Source of the DNA: Tubiluchus corallicola
Lineage: Eukaryota; Priapulida; Priapulimorpha; Priapulimorphida; Tubiluchidae
NCBI GenBank assembly: GCA_030141605.1
Contig: JAQGDQ010000746.1
Location: forward strand, 75,001-102,795
Reading direction: 5' to 3'
Length of the DNA: 27,795 bases
In this document: one piece after another, positions 11,678 to 22,489 of the stretch
How the letters are laid out: each line of letters opens with the position of its first letter
How positions within the stretch are numbered: position 1 is the stretch's first letter
Program-made: the position numbers and the translations under genes
Notes under the pieces: model-generated
Seen by the model: only the letters and a program-made list of their open reading frames with translations
Databases searched by the model: none
What the model was told of the DNA's origin: nothing

Positions 11678-11848
11678 CAGATTTAAGTTCATCAAGGCGA
11701 GGTCCCTGTTATTAGTTTTCACATTCTGTTGCTCATTGTCCTCGTTTGCCAAATCGTATGGCGGAAACCCGTAAACCGTTGTAGACATCATTACTGTGTA
11801 CACCACCACCGCCACCGCCGAATAAGCAAGCGCTTCTGAAGATTTCAT
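11678..11848 (-). CDS. Likely first coding exon of a secreted peptide/protein (partial)
   Basis: On the minus strand an ATG at 11848 opens a 57-codon frame. It begins with a typical signal peptide: polar start MKSSEALA, hydrophobic core YSAVAVVVYTVMM, then STTVYG with a plausible cleavage site before FPPYDL. A polar, acidic stretch follows (ANEDNEQQNVKTNNRD). The exon ends CTG|GTAAGTA at 11678/11677, a near-perfect 5' splice donor in phase 0; three codons into the intron the frame stops. The coding sequence is more GC-rich than its flanks. Together these look like exon 1 of a secreted protein or neuropeptide-type precursor. I do not recognise the family and found no following exon. A chance frame plus chance donor is the alternative. 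Confidence 0.45.
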
Positions 11849-12660
11849 ATCAAGTTTTGACCAACTACTTAGTTAGAAAACGTAATAGTTATTCAGTCAC
11901 GTGTTTTTTGCTAATGATTATTCAGTCACGTTTGTTTGATATCAACGTTACCAGCTAAATCTCAGTTTGAAACGAAACTTGTTTATAACGACACTGGCAT
12001 GTAATTATGTAACAATTTACTTTGTTGACGTTATTAATCAACAAAGTGTGAAGACGCTGTGTAATCAGCTTAACTCACTGCCTTCCCTTCTCTTCGTATC
12101 GCAGAGAGGAGATAGTCATCAAAGTTTACCCACTCACCAGGTTTAAAAGCAGACGAAAATAAATGCGCTGATCGGATATTGCGTCTTTATGTCAAATTAA
12201 TACGTACTCCGCGCATGCGCAAACGCGTCGTCGCACAACTCTATTCCGAGAAGCCACGGAGGAGATTCATTCACGATTAGGTTGGAGGATTAGCACCCCC
12301 GCGTTTAAAAAGCGACGTTTGGAACAGAAACACGTGTTCGCGAGCGATCAGATGTTTCTTAGAACAGATAAGTAGGTGATAAATTTCAGCTTTGCGATTT
12401 TTTGCCGCGAATACCAAACTTACGGAAAGTTGTACCGCTCGTGTGAAAAAACTTTACAACGCGCGTCGCAGGCTGTTAGCGGGGGCCTGGTAATTACATT
12501 ATTGCTGCAAAAACTGCTGTTTTGCGATAGTTTTTCAAAAACCATAATTTTTCACGTGGTGTCTGTGAACTTTGCGGGAGGATCATCTGAGCTCCCTGAG
12601 AATCAGACCAGTTCTGCAAAAAGAGATTAAAATTCCAAAGTTGTTCTAGTTACTGCCAGT
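11849..12660. promoter_or_regulatory. CpG-rich, promoter-like region upstream of the minus-strand exon
   Basis: CpG density rises markedly over about 12150-12500 compared with the AT-rich surroundings. It includes a perfect NRF1 consensus CGCGCATGCGCA at 12210-12221 and CpG-bearing words such as CACGTG (12332). It lies a few hundred bases upstream of the putative exon at 11848 and could be its promoter, or a divergent one. The 84-codon plus frame at 12376-12630 starts at GTG, contains no ATG and matches nothing I know, so I do not call it a gene. Confidence 0.35.
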
Positions 12661-12676
12661 AGCCAGAGAGGGACCA

Positions 12677-13036
12677 TACCTTATAAAGCCATGAGGTTGT
12701 ATCTCATTCCCACAATCCCGTTCTGTTCCCATGTAGGAGCTTTAATTACCTTATAAAGTCATGAGGTGTATCTCATTCCCACAATCCCTTTCGGTTCCCA
12801 TGTAGAGCTTTTATTACCTTATAAAGTCATGAGGTTGTATCTCATTCCCGCAATCCCTTTCTGTTCCCATGTAGGAACATTAATTACCTTATAAAGTCAT
12901 GAGGTTGTATCTCATTCCCACAATCCCTTTCTGTTCCCGTGTAGGAGCTTTAATTACCTTATAAAGTCACGAGGTTGTATCTCATTCCCACAATCCCTTT
13001 CTGTTCCCTTCTAGGAGCTTTAATTCCCACAATCCT
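12677..13036. repeat. ~70-bp minisatellite, 5 copies
   Basis: Units begin at about 12677, 12748, 12816, 12886 and 12956 with ACCTTATAAAGTCATGAGG, then TCATTCCCACAATCCCTTTC. A truncated copy of the second half follows at 13025. Confidence 0.92.
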
Positions 13037-13164
13037 TTTCTGTTCCCATTTTCTGTTCCATAGTTTTGAGCTGCAATTTTTGAGGCAGACTGCAAAATTT
13101 TTTAATGTTTCCCAAAAGGAAAATTAACCAAATTTGGAAATGGAGTAAAAATAACACAATAGTA

Positions 13165-13577
13165 AAAAAGAGTAACAACAGCAGCGATGCAACAACGGCA
13201 ACAAAAAGCAACATCAACAGCAAGAACAACAAACTACAGCAAAAACAACATCTACGATGATGACGACGACGACGACGACAAATGACGATGATGAAAGCAA
13301 TGACAGCAGCAGTGGCAACGACTACAGCAATGTCAGCAACAGCAACTGCGATAACAACTGCGACAACAACAGCAAAAGCAGCAGCAGCAACAATAACAAC
13401 AACCAGGACGATGGCCACAGCAAAGACAACAACAGCAACACCAACAACAGCAACGACGTGACCAGCACCACCAACAGCAGCAGCAGCAACGACGACCACT
13501 TCTACAAAAACAGCAACAACAACCAGCAGCAACAATGTTTACGGAAACTGCAAATAGCAACCACAAACGACTCATAG
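13165..13577. repeat. Cryptic (CAN/AAC)n trinucleotide-rich stretch
   Basis: Strongly triplet-biased DNA (AAC, AGC, GAC, GAT). The plus frame (13257-13577) is an N/S/D/T-rich polypeptide and the minus frame is V/A/C-rich. Both are expected from low-complexity triplets. No domain and no start-context support were seen. Confidence 0.85.
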
Positions 13578-13628
13578 AAACTAATAACACTTGACACTCG
13601 AGTAACAACTAACCTGGCTGCATGTTGG

Positions 13629-14215
13629 ATGCGTGACCACAGAAATTGGTTTCGTTCATTCAGTCTGATAACCAGTTTTTACCTATATGAGATTCATCAT
13701 GATGAGATATATGAAATGATACACGATGATATATCAGATGATAGAATGTATCTTAGTGCCTGGGTGGCAGTACTAACTTTCAAGTGGGTCTTGTGGGTGG
13801 AGCCTATTTGTGGGTTCACATGAATTTTTTTTTTAAAAATTATGTAATGTAATACGTGTTATGTTAGTTTTGTAATGTCAAATGTTTAAATAGTGTAAAT
13901 GTAATGAGTGAAATTTATGTAATGTAAAGCATGTTTCTGTTAATTGTGACATGTCAAATGTATATATAGTGTAAAATATGTCATGTATAATTTAATGTAC
14001 TTTTGTAATATTGTTTTGTAAAAATATTTTAATATGGTGTTTGTAAATATGTTCATTTATTGTATATAGTTTTGCACTTTAGTTTTTTTAGTCTGCACTG
14101 GACGCATTTGTCTTGAACAGTGTTGTTATTTTAACATTACGCTGAGGCTTACTCAATTTTATTATAATGAGTGAACCATTTTAATGACAAATTATATATA
14201 TTATTGTATATATAT
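13629..14215 (+). mobile_element. Probable degenerate retroelement 3' end related to the 2374-2816 copy
   Basis: The segment 14085-14130 (GCACTTTAG..CTGCACTGGACGCATTTG..AACAGTGTTG) aligns by eye with 2670-2715, and both run to an AT-rich tail with TATATA (14195-14215 here). Upstream (about 13860-14000) two degenerate ~95-bp copies containing TGTCAAATGT and TATAGTGTAAA follow each other. The short frame at 13629-13823 has no recognisable domain. The left boundary is arbitrary. Confidence 0.4.
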
Positions 14216-14628
14216 ACATCCAAGAACTCATATTAATGCAAATTTATGCAGGGCAAGCATAAGACTATTGATGCTACACGTATGTATATATAGGCATTGT
14301 CTTTTACGGATCATTGAAAACACGTTTTTCACAAACTGAAAGTCCCGGATGTAAACGTGTTGCTTACACGGTTTTTAAATGCTTTTTTTATTGTTGTCCA
14401 AAAAGGAAATGGCAGCCATTTCGTCAGCAGTTTTATTTCAGGAAGTACGTTCTTTAGCAGAAGAAATAATCACTTTGTGTTAACAGTCTTAAATCAGAGT
14501 TTCCCCTGCAGTAATTGCCATCAGTTTTGAGCACTTGTACCGCTGCGTAAAGATTTTGTAAAAATTCTCATATTTCTTTTGCACGGAAAAGGGCAGCAAC
14601 ACCTGATGCCCATGGACATTTGACAGTC

Positions 14629-15043
14629 TTGAAGGGCAAGAAAAGAGGTACCTGAGGTGGTTTCAGAAAAATCGCCTTAAAATCATATTACTTTATAGCA
14701 ATTTTATGCACATATCGTAACTCGCGTTGAAAGGAATTTTTGTTTGTTTTCATTTTAAATCTCCCGCGACACTGTTCCGACGGCACCATTACATGACGTC
14801 ATATACGCACAACGTAAATCAGGGGAAGAAAAGGAAATGTTAAATTATGTCCCAAAAAACTTTCCATGCAAAATTATGTTACTTAGCAGTTCGCTTATTT
14901 GCTGAAAAGACTTATGTAACTAGAAAAGAAAATTATTAATAATTTAAAATGTTTTCACCAATTGGTAAAATGTCGTTGACTCCAGGGTGCACCACTCACT
15001 AACCAAAAACGTATTTTTAATCTTATTGACAAGATACAGTAAT
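14629..15043 (-). repeat. Dispersed ~415-bp repeat, copy B (inverted)
   Basis: Reverse-complement counterpart of 11228-11640. This copy keeps a perfect palindromic CRE-like ATGACGTCAT (14793-14802), which is altered in copy A (CTGACATCATG). The two copies face opposite ways across about 3 kb. Confidence 0.75.
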
Positions 15044-15461
15044 GGTCGTGTGATGCGTGCGTGAAGGCGTGAATGAGTGTGTGACTGAATTTTGCACTAA
15101 TGTAGCATATGTATTGTGTTATGCTATGTCTTTATACTGACTAACAAATTACTTATTTCAGATCTAATAGTTAAAGAAGAAACACGAAGCCATTGAATAG
15201 TTTGTGCGTATTTTTTATGGATTTTGTACAGAATACGACTAGTCCATGGTGCAGATCCTGCAGTGTTGTCAATTGTTATAATATTGGACTGAATTCGACC
15301 CAGTCGAACTCCAAGATGGCATGGCGGTCTTGATATTGCGCATCATTAAGATTCATTTTATTATCGTTGTGTAGCTGATTTTTTAACTACAATTGCTAAT
15401 TTTAATTACAAATGTTACGTTAATTAACCAAGTTAATGTCTGTAAACTAGTACCATATACC
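15044..15461. other. Intergenic, nothing recognised
   Basis: No array or coding evidence. A YY1-like CCAAGATGGC lies near 15311. Confidence 0.5.
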
Positions 15462-15807
15462 TGTTATAGCATGTCATTTAACTCTCATAAAATAAAACAC
15501 AAAAACTACACTGTACGGAGTTTATTATGAGCACTAATAAAAATAGGGAACAAAATACACGTGCACAAAAAATAACTAACTAACTCAGTAACAGCACTAC
15601 ACCCGAGGAGCACCTGTGTCAGAAATCAAGGCTGTAGTGACCTCTACACGCTTTTATACTGGCATTCCAGGTCAGCTGGCTTCTCACACCACGTGTAGGC
15701 CCAAACAAGACGTCTGGACCTACAAGATAGGGGTGATTCGCTGCTGACGTGGAAGTAGGGCGTGTAAAGGGCCCTACACCTGACCCGACACAGGTGCCTC
15801 CGTAACA
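15462..15807 (-). mobile_element. Solo-LTR-like sequence (retrotransposon)
   Basis: Read on the minus strand it begins TGTTACGGAGGC and ends CTATAACA, giving the TG..CA ends and a short inverted repeat (TGTTA/TAACA) of an LTR. Inside, in the right order, are a TATA box AGTATAAAAGCG (about 15648-15659) and a polyadenylation signal AATAAA (15526-15521) followed by GT-rich DNA, so U3-R-U5 can be traced within 346 bp. Flanking bases ATAC and ATAT agree at 3 of 4 positions, possibly a decayed target duplication. No internal retroviral genes are adjacent, so it is a solo LTR. A Gypsy-type origin is a guess from the TGTTACGG end. Confidence 0.5.
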
Positions 15808-16371
15808 ATATTATGAAAGGACTCTCAATTATATATATATATATATGTTTATTGACTGATTAAGAGATAGTCGAACATGATATTTTGGTTCAGTCCATAG
15901 ATCACTACAAGAAAGGACTTTTGATCATATAACATGATCATTACTGTCAAAAAATAACTGAAGTATTATTTACAAATTCACAATATGACTTTGGGTTTCC
16001 ATTGAAAAATTCATGCAAATCGTTGAAGCTCAGTTCAGTGTTATCTTCACGAAGGTGATTAGTAAGTGGACAAAAACACCCACTTCCAGTCTCAGTTTAC
16101 AAAAACAAGATTTCTTCTCAAGACCATGGAGAGAACGAGGAGACACCATCTATCGATAAATTTAAAATGCATATGAGAAGGGACCGTGCACGAGTTGAAC
16201 TCAAAGCCTTGTTAATAAAAGAAAGTTTATCTATGTTCCCTAACAAGCCTTCTCTTAATGTACAAAGTAGTTCAATTCATTTAACTTTATTTTCAAACAC
16301 TTAGCTATCTGTTACTGTATCAATTTCTTTTCTACGGCTCTGTTTATTCATTACTTTGGCTTCTTTGTAAA
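15808..16371. other. Intergenic, nothing recognised
   Basis: AT-rich, with a short TA run at about 15830-15845. No gene-like signal. Confidence 0.5.
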
Positions 16372-16830
16372 TACCGTATTTTCCCGTGTATAAGAGACCC
16401 TTGTGTATAAGAGACCCCTTCAATTTTTAGGCAAAAATTCTGGAAAAAAGTTTTTTCAGACGGACATTTTTAGAGGGTAGAGTACAACTTTTTTCAACTC
16501 AGTGCGGTACTGAAAACAAAATAAAACCAGTTAATGTGTTGTAGAAAAAGAGTTCTGGTATATATTAAAGTGCGTACCTGCAAACCTGTAACAGGAAAAG
16601 AGAAAACGAGGAGATAGTGCCTGTGTCACGATGCTTGTATTGCTTACAACCGCTTCATAGTCGAACGCGACACGCAAAACAGTTGTAGAGCACTTATTTC
16701 TTTAAAATCATTAGTGTCACAATTTATGCATCTTATTGAAAAGACTTACTCCCATGTATAAGAGACCCCCTATTTTTAAAGTGAAAATTCTGAGCAAAAA
16801 AGGGTCTCTTATACACGGGAAAATACGGTA
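16372..16830. mobile_element. MITE with perfect 30-bp terminal inverted repeats
   Basis: The ends 16372-16401 and 16801-16830 are exact inverted repeats over 30 bp, starting TACCGTATTTTCCCGTGTAT. If the outer TA is the target duplication, the element begins CCGTATTTTCCC and has a TA insertion site, as in Tc1/mariner-type families. Just inside, GTGTATAAGAGACCCC and an A-rich stretch recur as ATGTATAAGAGACCCC near the right end in direct orientation. There is no transposase frame, so it is non-autonomous. The superfamily is uncertain. Confidence 0.8.
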
Positions 16831-17192
16831 CATAATTAGTGCATAATTTTCTATACTGTAAGCTCTGCCTGTATAAACTGGTTGTTTTATGCATAGTGGA
16901 CCACTGATGGTGACAGCTTATTGCTGTCAAAACGTTTGGACTAAATGTTAAATGTATCGTCTGCATAGGACAACTTTTTATTATGTCTAAATTGCAGCAT
17001 GTCACGTGAACATCAAATTAATGAACCGTAGGAGTGGAAGAATACATTGCAAGTTCAGATGTACACGCATTTGTGATAATCATTCGAAATGGATTTAGAT
17101 ATTAGGATAGCAGAATATCTCTCATAAAACTACACATCATTTTTATGTACGCTATAGTTGTATAGGAATAATTGCAATGTGGTAAAAACGTC
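16831..17192. other. Intergenic, nothing recognised
   Basis: The minus-strand frame at 16733-17005 overlaps the MITE end and shows no domain. Confidence 0.45.
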
Positions 17193-17704
17193 AACTGCGT
17201 ATCCATCTTCTTCTTGCCAGCTTTTCCCTATTCGGGGTCGCCGTTGTGAATGAGTCTTCTCCACGCATTACTGTTGTTGACCATCTCTTCATTTATGTCT
17301 TCCCTTCCCACATGATATTCACCGACTCTTCTTTTCAGGTGTCCATACAATCGCGAGGCTTCCACTACTTTTACTGTTCCTCTGATATTATTATTTCTAA
17401 TTTTATCTCTTCTTGTTATTCCCACCATCCATCTCAACATCTTCGTCTCCACCACACCCATTTTCTTCTCTTCGGTCTTCTTTAGAGAAGCTGCTTCCAG
17501 CCCATAGATTAGAGCGGGTCTGACCACTTCTTTGTGGACTTTACCAAGTCTCACCGACTCATTCATAGAAGGTTTTGGCGCAGTTTTTACAGGCGGATGC
17601 CCTTCCTGACCCTAACCCTCCCTATTTATCCGGGTTTGGGACCGGCACTGAGTTGGGCTGGCTTGCCCCCCCCCCCCCAGTGGCTAGGTTAACTGCGTAT
17701 CCAT
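17193..17704 (-). mobile_element. Short RTE-like non-LTR element with 14-bp target-site duplication
   Basis: The direct repeat AACTGCGTATCCAT occurs at 17193-17206 and 17691-17704 and precisely bounds a 484-bp insertion. On the minus strand the insertion begins with a poly-G-interrupted leader (about 17690-17575) containing GGTCCCAAACCCGGATAAAT and GGAAGGGCATCCGCC, then a reverse-transcriptase C-terminal remnant, and ends with CGACCCCGAATAGGGAAAAG and (GAA)n. These leader and tail words are ones I associate with widespread RTE-like elements. A leader joined directly to a 3' end suggests an internally deleted copy. Confidence 0.75.
17228..17566 (-). pseudogene. C-terminal fragment of a non-LTR endonuclease/reverse transcriptase
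   Basis: The minus frame encodes VVRPALIYGLEAA, then KKTEEKKMGVVETKMLRWM and VGITRRDKIRNNNIRG, ending at TAG 17230-17228 just before the element's 3' tail. The order V-V-R-P-A-x-x-Y-G, E-x-K-M-L-R-W-M and R-R-D-K-I-R-N is characteristic of the region after the catalytic core of RTE-type reverse transcriptases. The FADD catalytic box and the endonuclease are absent, so the protein cannot be active. The first Met of the frame (17566) is only where the remnant happens to open. Confidence 0.8.
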
Positions 17705-17985
17705 AAAAACCCCAAAATACAATTTTACGGCGTTATACTCTTTATTAAGAGTAGACATAGTAAACATAACCATATAACAGAATAAATTTAACTGCTAGGA
17801 ATCGAAAAAATTAATGGCCGTGTCGTATACGAACAAATTAGCTTGCAAAATTTAGCGCTGTTTAGTACATACCTCTTAGTGTAATATGGGTTTATTAGCA
17901 TTGCAAAGTTTGCAGTAAACCTATTTTTAACAGTTGCACGTGCTGCACCCGTGATATATGTAAGGCGTTATAATGTTTGTTAATT
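17705..17985. other. Intergenic, nothing recognised
   Basis: Ordinary AT-rich DNA between the retroelement and the TA-rich tract. Confidence 0.5.
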
Positions 17986-17989
17986 GTGC

Positions 17990-18200
17990 ATATATATATG
18001 TGTGTGTGTGTATTGTTATACACATATATATATATATATTATATGTTATGTTATATGTTATATATATATATATATTGTATATATATTATACAATATATTA
18101 ATATATACAATTATATTATATATAATACAATATATATGTGTATATGTATGTAGATGTATATACACACATATATATATACATAGATACATATATATATAGG
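17990..18200. repeat. TA/TG-rich palindromic low-complexity tract
   Basis: A mix of (TA)n, TATG and TATACA runs with several perfect self-complementary stretches (for example around 18095-18130). It probably forms cruciforms. The 71-codon frame is a repeat artefact. Confidence 0.9.
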
Positions 18201-18354
18201 ACGTCTTGTTTTTTGTGAAATAACAACAAGTTTCATAAAATGTGGATAAAGACCCAGGAATAATAGTATGTTAGTACTGTAATTAATAATAATCGTGATA
18301 TTAAAACCATAAATAATTTACTCCGTTGAGAACCGTACGATGCAACTCCAAATC

Positions 18355-18662
18355 GTTGAACGAATACTGCTGAGTGTCTTACTGAGTTGAACGAATACTG
18401 CTGAGTGTCTTACTGAGTTGAACGAATACTACTGAGTGTCTTACTGAGTTGAACGAATACTGCTGACTATCCTACTGAGTTGAACGAATACTGCTGAGTG
18501 TCTTACTGAGTTGAACGAATACTGCTGACTATCCTACTGAGTTGAACGAATACTGCTGAGTGTCTTACTGAGTTGAACGAATACTGCTGATTATCTTACT
18601 TAGTTGAACGAATACTGCTGACTATCTTACTGAGTTGAATGAATACTGCTGACTATCTTACT
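18355..18662. repeat. 31-bp minisatellite, about 10 copies
   Basis: The unit starts GTTGAACGAATACTGCTGAG and continues TGTCTTACTGA. Two unit types, GAGTGTC and GACTATC, alternate irregularly, and the last units drift. Confidence 0.93.
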
Positions 18663-19240
18663 TTTTACAAGCGCCCCTGACAGCTCAAGCCTAGAAGTGC
18701 TTAGACTCATTTTGCATTTGACTACTGATTCAGCCGAAAGCTGATTCGGCGCTCATAAACAGGGACTTTTCACTTGTTTCGCTCTCTGTTCATATAGTTT
18801 TCAAATGCTACAATATAAACATACGGAATTTGCAAGAAAATATGTGTTTTAATTTGTTTTGTCTGAAATCTTTGCAGTGCATTTTATAAGATGTCGAACA
18901 ATATACATGTTTATAGTTGACGCAAAGATAAAAAACAACACAATAAACAAAAAAATATTTAAAGCTTCAAAACAGCGTAAAACCGTAAAAGCATAAAATT
19001 CGTAGCGAAGACTATTGTTTGATTAAATTCACAGCCCCCAATAACTGGAATAAAATAAGTACCCAAGTAAAAATACACAAAACTATTTATAGTTTCAAAA
19101 AGTACTTGAAAAGGATTCATACTTATAATACAATTTTAATGGTTCCATGCCTCATGCAGTTGCAATATATGGCCTCCAATCAATTATAATGCTATTTTAA
19201 TGTAGCTCTATGTAAATTAAACATACACTGTGGTCGTTTC
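18663..19240. other. AT-rich intergenic DNA, nothing recognised
   Basis: A small hairpin CAGC-CGAAA-GCTG lies near 18731. No coding signal. Confidence 0.5.
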
Positions 19241-19428
19241 TTCTCCTCTTTTCCTTCTTCCTATCCCTAATCTTACTATTTTTTTCCATTCCATCATGTT
19301 TACTAACCCTAACCATTCTTTCATTCACTCAACCTCCCCTCCTTTCCCTTCTTCCTATCCCTAATCTTACTATTTTTTTCCATTCCATCATGTCTACTAA
19401 CCCTAACCATTCTTTCATTCACTCATTT
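19241..19428. repeat. ~94-bp tandem duplication
   Basis: Two nearly identical copies contain CTTCTTCCTATCCCTAATC, CATTCCATCATG and CTAACCCTAACCATTC. CCCTAA-like words occur, but they are too few and too spaced to call telomeric. Confidence 0.88.
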
Positions 19429-19439
19429 GTGCCACCTTA

Positions 19440-19585
19440 ACAAGCCAAGCTTTCAAGGTGTCATACAGCAACTCTTTTATTTGGTTAATTTGACTTCATC
19501 AACGTTTTTTTACCTATACTGTTTCTTTTTGTTTCTATAATATTGTATGTTGATGTATTGTATATGTATTGCTGGAGTGAAATAA
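19440..19585 (+). mobile_element. Non-LTR retrotransposon 3' end
   Basis: A T-rich 3' untranslated-like stretch ends GAGTGAAATAAATTGATTGA and leads straight into a long (TTGA)n tract, the usual 3' structure of CR1/L2-type elements with short-repeat tails. No protein-coding remnant is visible. Confidence 0.5.
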
Positions 19586-19819
<234 letters not shown>

Positions 19820-21175
19820 ATATAGGAAAATCATTAGTGATTGAAAGTTACCAGCTGCTTGCCTTGTATTGACATTTACTGTTACAATTGATTTTGTAAG
19901 ACAAAATTAACCACTGATTCACTAACTCAGCCTAAATTTACTCATCACCTCGCACATTCAAATCACTGACTCACTGACTCACTAACTCACTTACTCAGTC
20001 ACTAATGACTCATCAGTTTATTCATGGCACTAGCTTTGAGGTAGATAGAAGCCCACGAATCATTACAAATGTATGCCCAAAATACCGACTAGCTAAATCT
20101 GATGGCTTCTCAATACCTCAGTTTAAGCGTGGCTTCTAAATCTACCATAAATAACTTGCTGCAATAATTTGTTTTTAAAGCAAGAACAAAAATGCTGAAA
20201 ATATTTGGGTTTAATTTTCTTTATCAGTATTTATATACCGTCGTCACAAATGAATCATCCGAGTTGCTCCATGAACAAGTTTATTAGTTGTAAACGCCTT
20301 CGATTTCGATATTTTATTGCAGTAACCGTCCCACTGGAAACTAAGGGGCACCCCTAAGGAGCAAACCCGGATGCGTGGGTGTACATTCTTGTATATCTGA
20401 AACTTATTTCGTACGTACTTGGTTTAGATCACGTGCAAAATTGATAGCAGAATAAAGATTATTGGTTTTCAGTAAGATGTGTTATAATGTTATAATTTTT
20501 CTCTATTTAAACTTGAATAAGAGAGTTAGAACCAGAATTACAGAATGAAATTAACAATCTAATTACTCTGATTAATGACTGTCTATAAAAGCAAAAGGAA
20601 ACAATATTTAGAAACAAAAATCAATCTCTGACAAACTTTGTACAATTAGAGTAAAACAACGACTGTAGATGGCAGCATAGACTAATTCAGTACTTTAGTG
20701 TAGTAGACTGAATTAAATGAATCACATAATACCACAATCGCGTACTCGGTACAATAAGCGACATTTTCTGTACCTAGCCTGACCGATTGCTAGTTTAGTT
20801 TAAGTGGGTCTGTGACAAAGCATCATAAAAAACGTATTCTGTTACTCATCACTCGAATGTTCTGTAATGTTCACTTTTATATGCAGTTTTGATGATGTCA
20901 CTATATGACTACTGCTACTATTAAAATGATTGTCTATGAGTCAACGCTTTTCGTCTGGCTTCACATTTGCACATTTGAAACGTTTTTCTGATAAACGTCG
21001 TACATGTTACTTTCGTTAGAGATATTCACTGCAGGTTTCATTAGTTTGTCTCTATCTGGTTTCGTACGTTGTGGTTAAGTGGCGAAAAGCTTGTCACAAT
21101 TAAGAAATCTGAGCGTTAGATAAGTCAGTACCTTAGGTAGCAGGTTGGGCCATATCAGAAGGATGAAATAAAATT
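19820..21175. other. Intergenic DNA with a short TCAC/TGAC-rich patch
   Basis: At about 19965-20015, ACTGACTCACTGACTCACTA-type words form a degenerate tetranucleotide patch. A 12-base palindrome AGGGG-CA-CCCCT lies near 20344. No gene or RNA signature was found in the remaining 1.2 kb. Confidence 0.5.
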
Positions 21176-21184
21176 CAAAGGATA

Positions 21185-21487
21185 AACAAATAAGTTAAGA
21201 AATAAACTAATATGTGAATGGGCGAACAAATGATCGAATGAATGAACGAACGAATGAACGAACGAAAAAACGAACGAATGAACGAACGAACGAACGAACG
21301 AACAAACAAATGTTCCAATGATTGAACAAACAAACAAACGAAGGAGTGAATGAAGAAAGGAAGGATGGAAGAAAGGAAGGGAGGAAAAATGAAGGATGAA
21401 GCAACGAACGAAGGATGAAGTAAGGTCGTAAGAAAGGAAGAAAGGAAGAAAGGAAGGAAGGAAGGAAGGAAGGAAGGAAGGAAGGAT
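21185..21487. repeat. (GAAC)n / (GAAG)n tetranucleotide array
   Basis: The first half is GAAC/GAAT-rich (21225-21345) and the second half GAAG/GGAA-rich (21350-21487), purine-rich on the plus strand. Minus-strand frames rich in F, S, R and L are artefacts. Confidence 0.95.
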
Positions 21488-21913
21488 GAATTAAAGAAGA
21501 TAATCCAACTAAGAAAGAATTTTAATGCACACATCGGCCAATAAATTAAGTTTGAAATAAAAGATGTCGACTGGATAGTGCTGTCACCTGGTGATAGCTT
21601 AATTATATGAGCAAGCTGTTTGTTTGAAGCGCCGTCTATACACAAGCTTCACTGAATAGTTCACAGGTTGGCTGCAAAGGAGTAACACCAGATTAATGAA
21701 AGTCGGTGTGAAACAGCTTTACGTTAGTATGCTTTTTGATAACCTCTTGACGTCTTGCTAAATAGTTAACAAAGTAGTTCAAGTAAAATTAAGACACACT
21801 AACATTCGATTAAGATGTTATTTTGCTTTTATAATCAATCTACGGAGTTCTTAGCCATCTGTGGATTCAATTCAATGCAATTTATTTGTCTGATTGGCCA
21901 AAAATTACCCCTT

Positions 21914-21923
21914 GTGTGTGTAT

Positions 21924-22015
<92 letters not shown>

Positions 22016-22030
22016 TGTGTTTGTGTGCGT
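21914..22030. repeat. (GT)n microsatellite
   Basis: About 45 uninterrupted GT units, then GTTT-interrupted ones. The V/C alternating frames are artefacts. Confidence 0.97.
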
Positions 22031-22489
22031 TTAAAACCCGAGGTAAGTGCACGATCACAGAGAATCTAGGTATTCAGTACAGTGTGGATCGAAAAAAATA
22101 TCGTACTTGGTACCTCTACAAAATACTGCACCGTAATTCCGTACCAAATTTCGTACTAAGTTCATGTTGGATCTACAATAAAAATTAATTGTAAAATCAT
22201 ACCTATACTAAACAGTTATAGCTGCTATAGTCATTAAATACTTTGACGGCACAAGTTAATGTAACGGTCCGTACGTCCCGAAATTCTTTTGTCGGCCAAG
22301 CAAACGTTTAACTCGGGTGATATGCATACGTTACTGTTGCAAAACAGTGGTGTTAGCTTAATCAAGTTATTTTAATTTTACATACTATTAAAAAATAATA
22401 GTCTTTCTGTCTTTTATATCATCCCACATATGAACTTCATTCATTGCATCATTTTAAGCACTAATTTTTTTTTTATCACGATTCACTTT
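22031..22489. other. Intergenic, nothing recognised
   Basis: A short imperfect inverted motif (CGTACTTGGTACC and CCGTACCAAATTTCGTAC, 22101-22160) could form a hairpin. No gene evidence. Confidence 0.45.

Noticed and set aside
12376-12630. 84-codon plus-strand frame in the CpG-rich region
   Set aside because: It starts at GTG, contains no ATG and no recognisable domain; the CpG content alone can explain the lack of stops.
13257-13577. N/S/D-rich 106-codon plus-strand frame and overlapping minus-strand frames
   Set aside because: It sits in triplet-biased low-complexity DNA; frames of similar length occur on both strands and none has a domain.
19241-19428. Interstitial telomere repeat
   Set aside because: CCCTAA-like words occur only a few times and are separated by other sequence in a 94-bp duplication.
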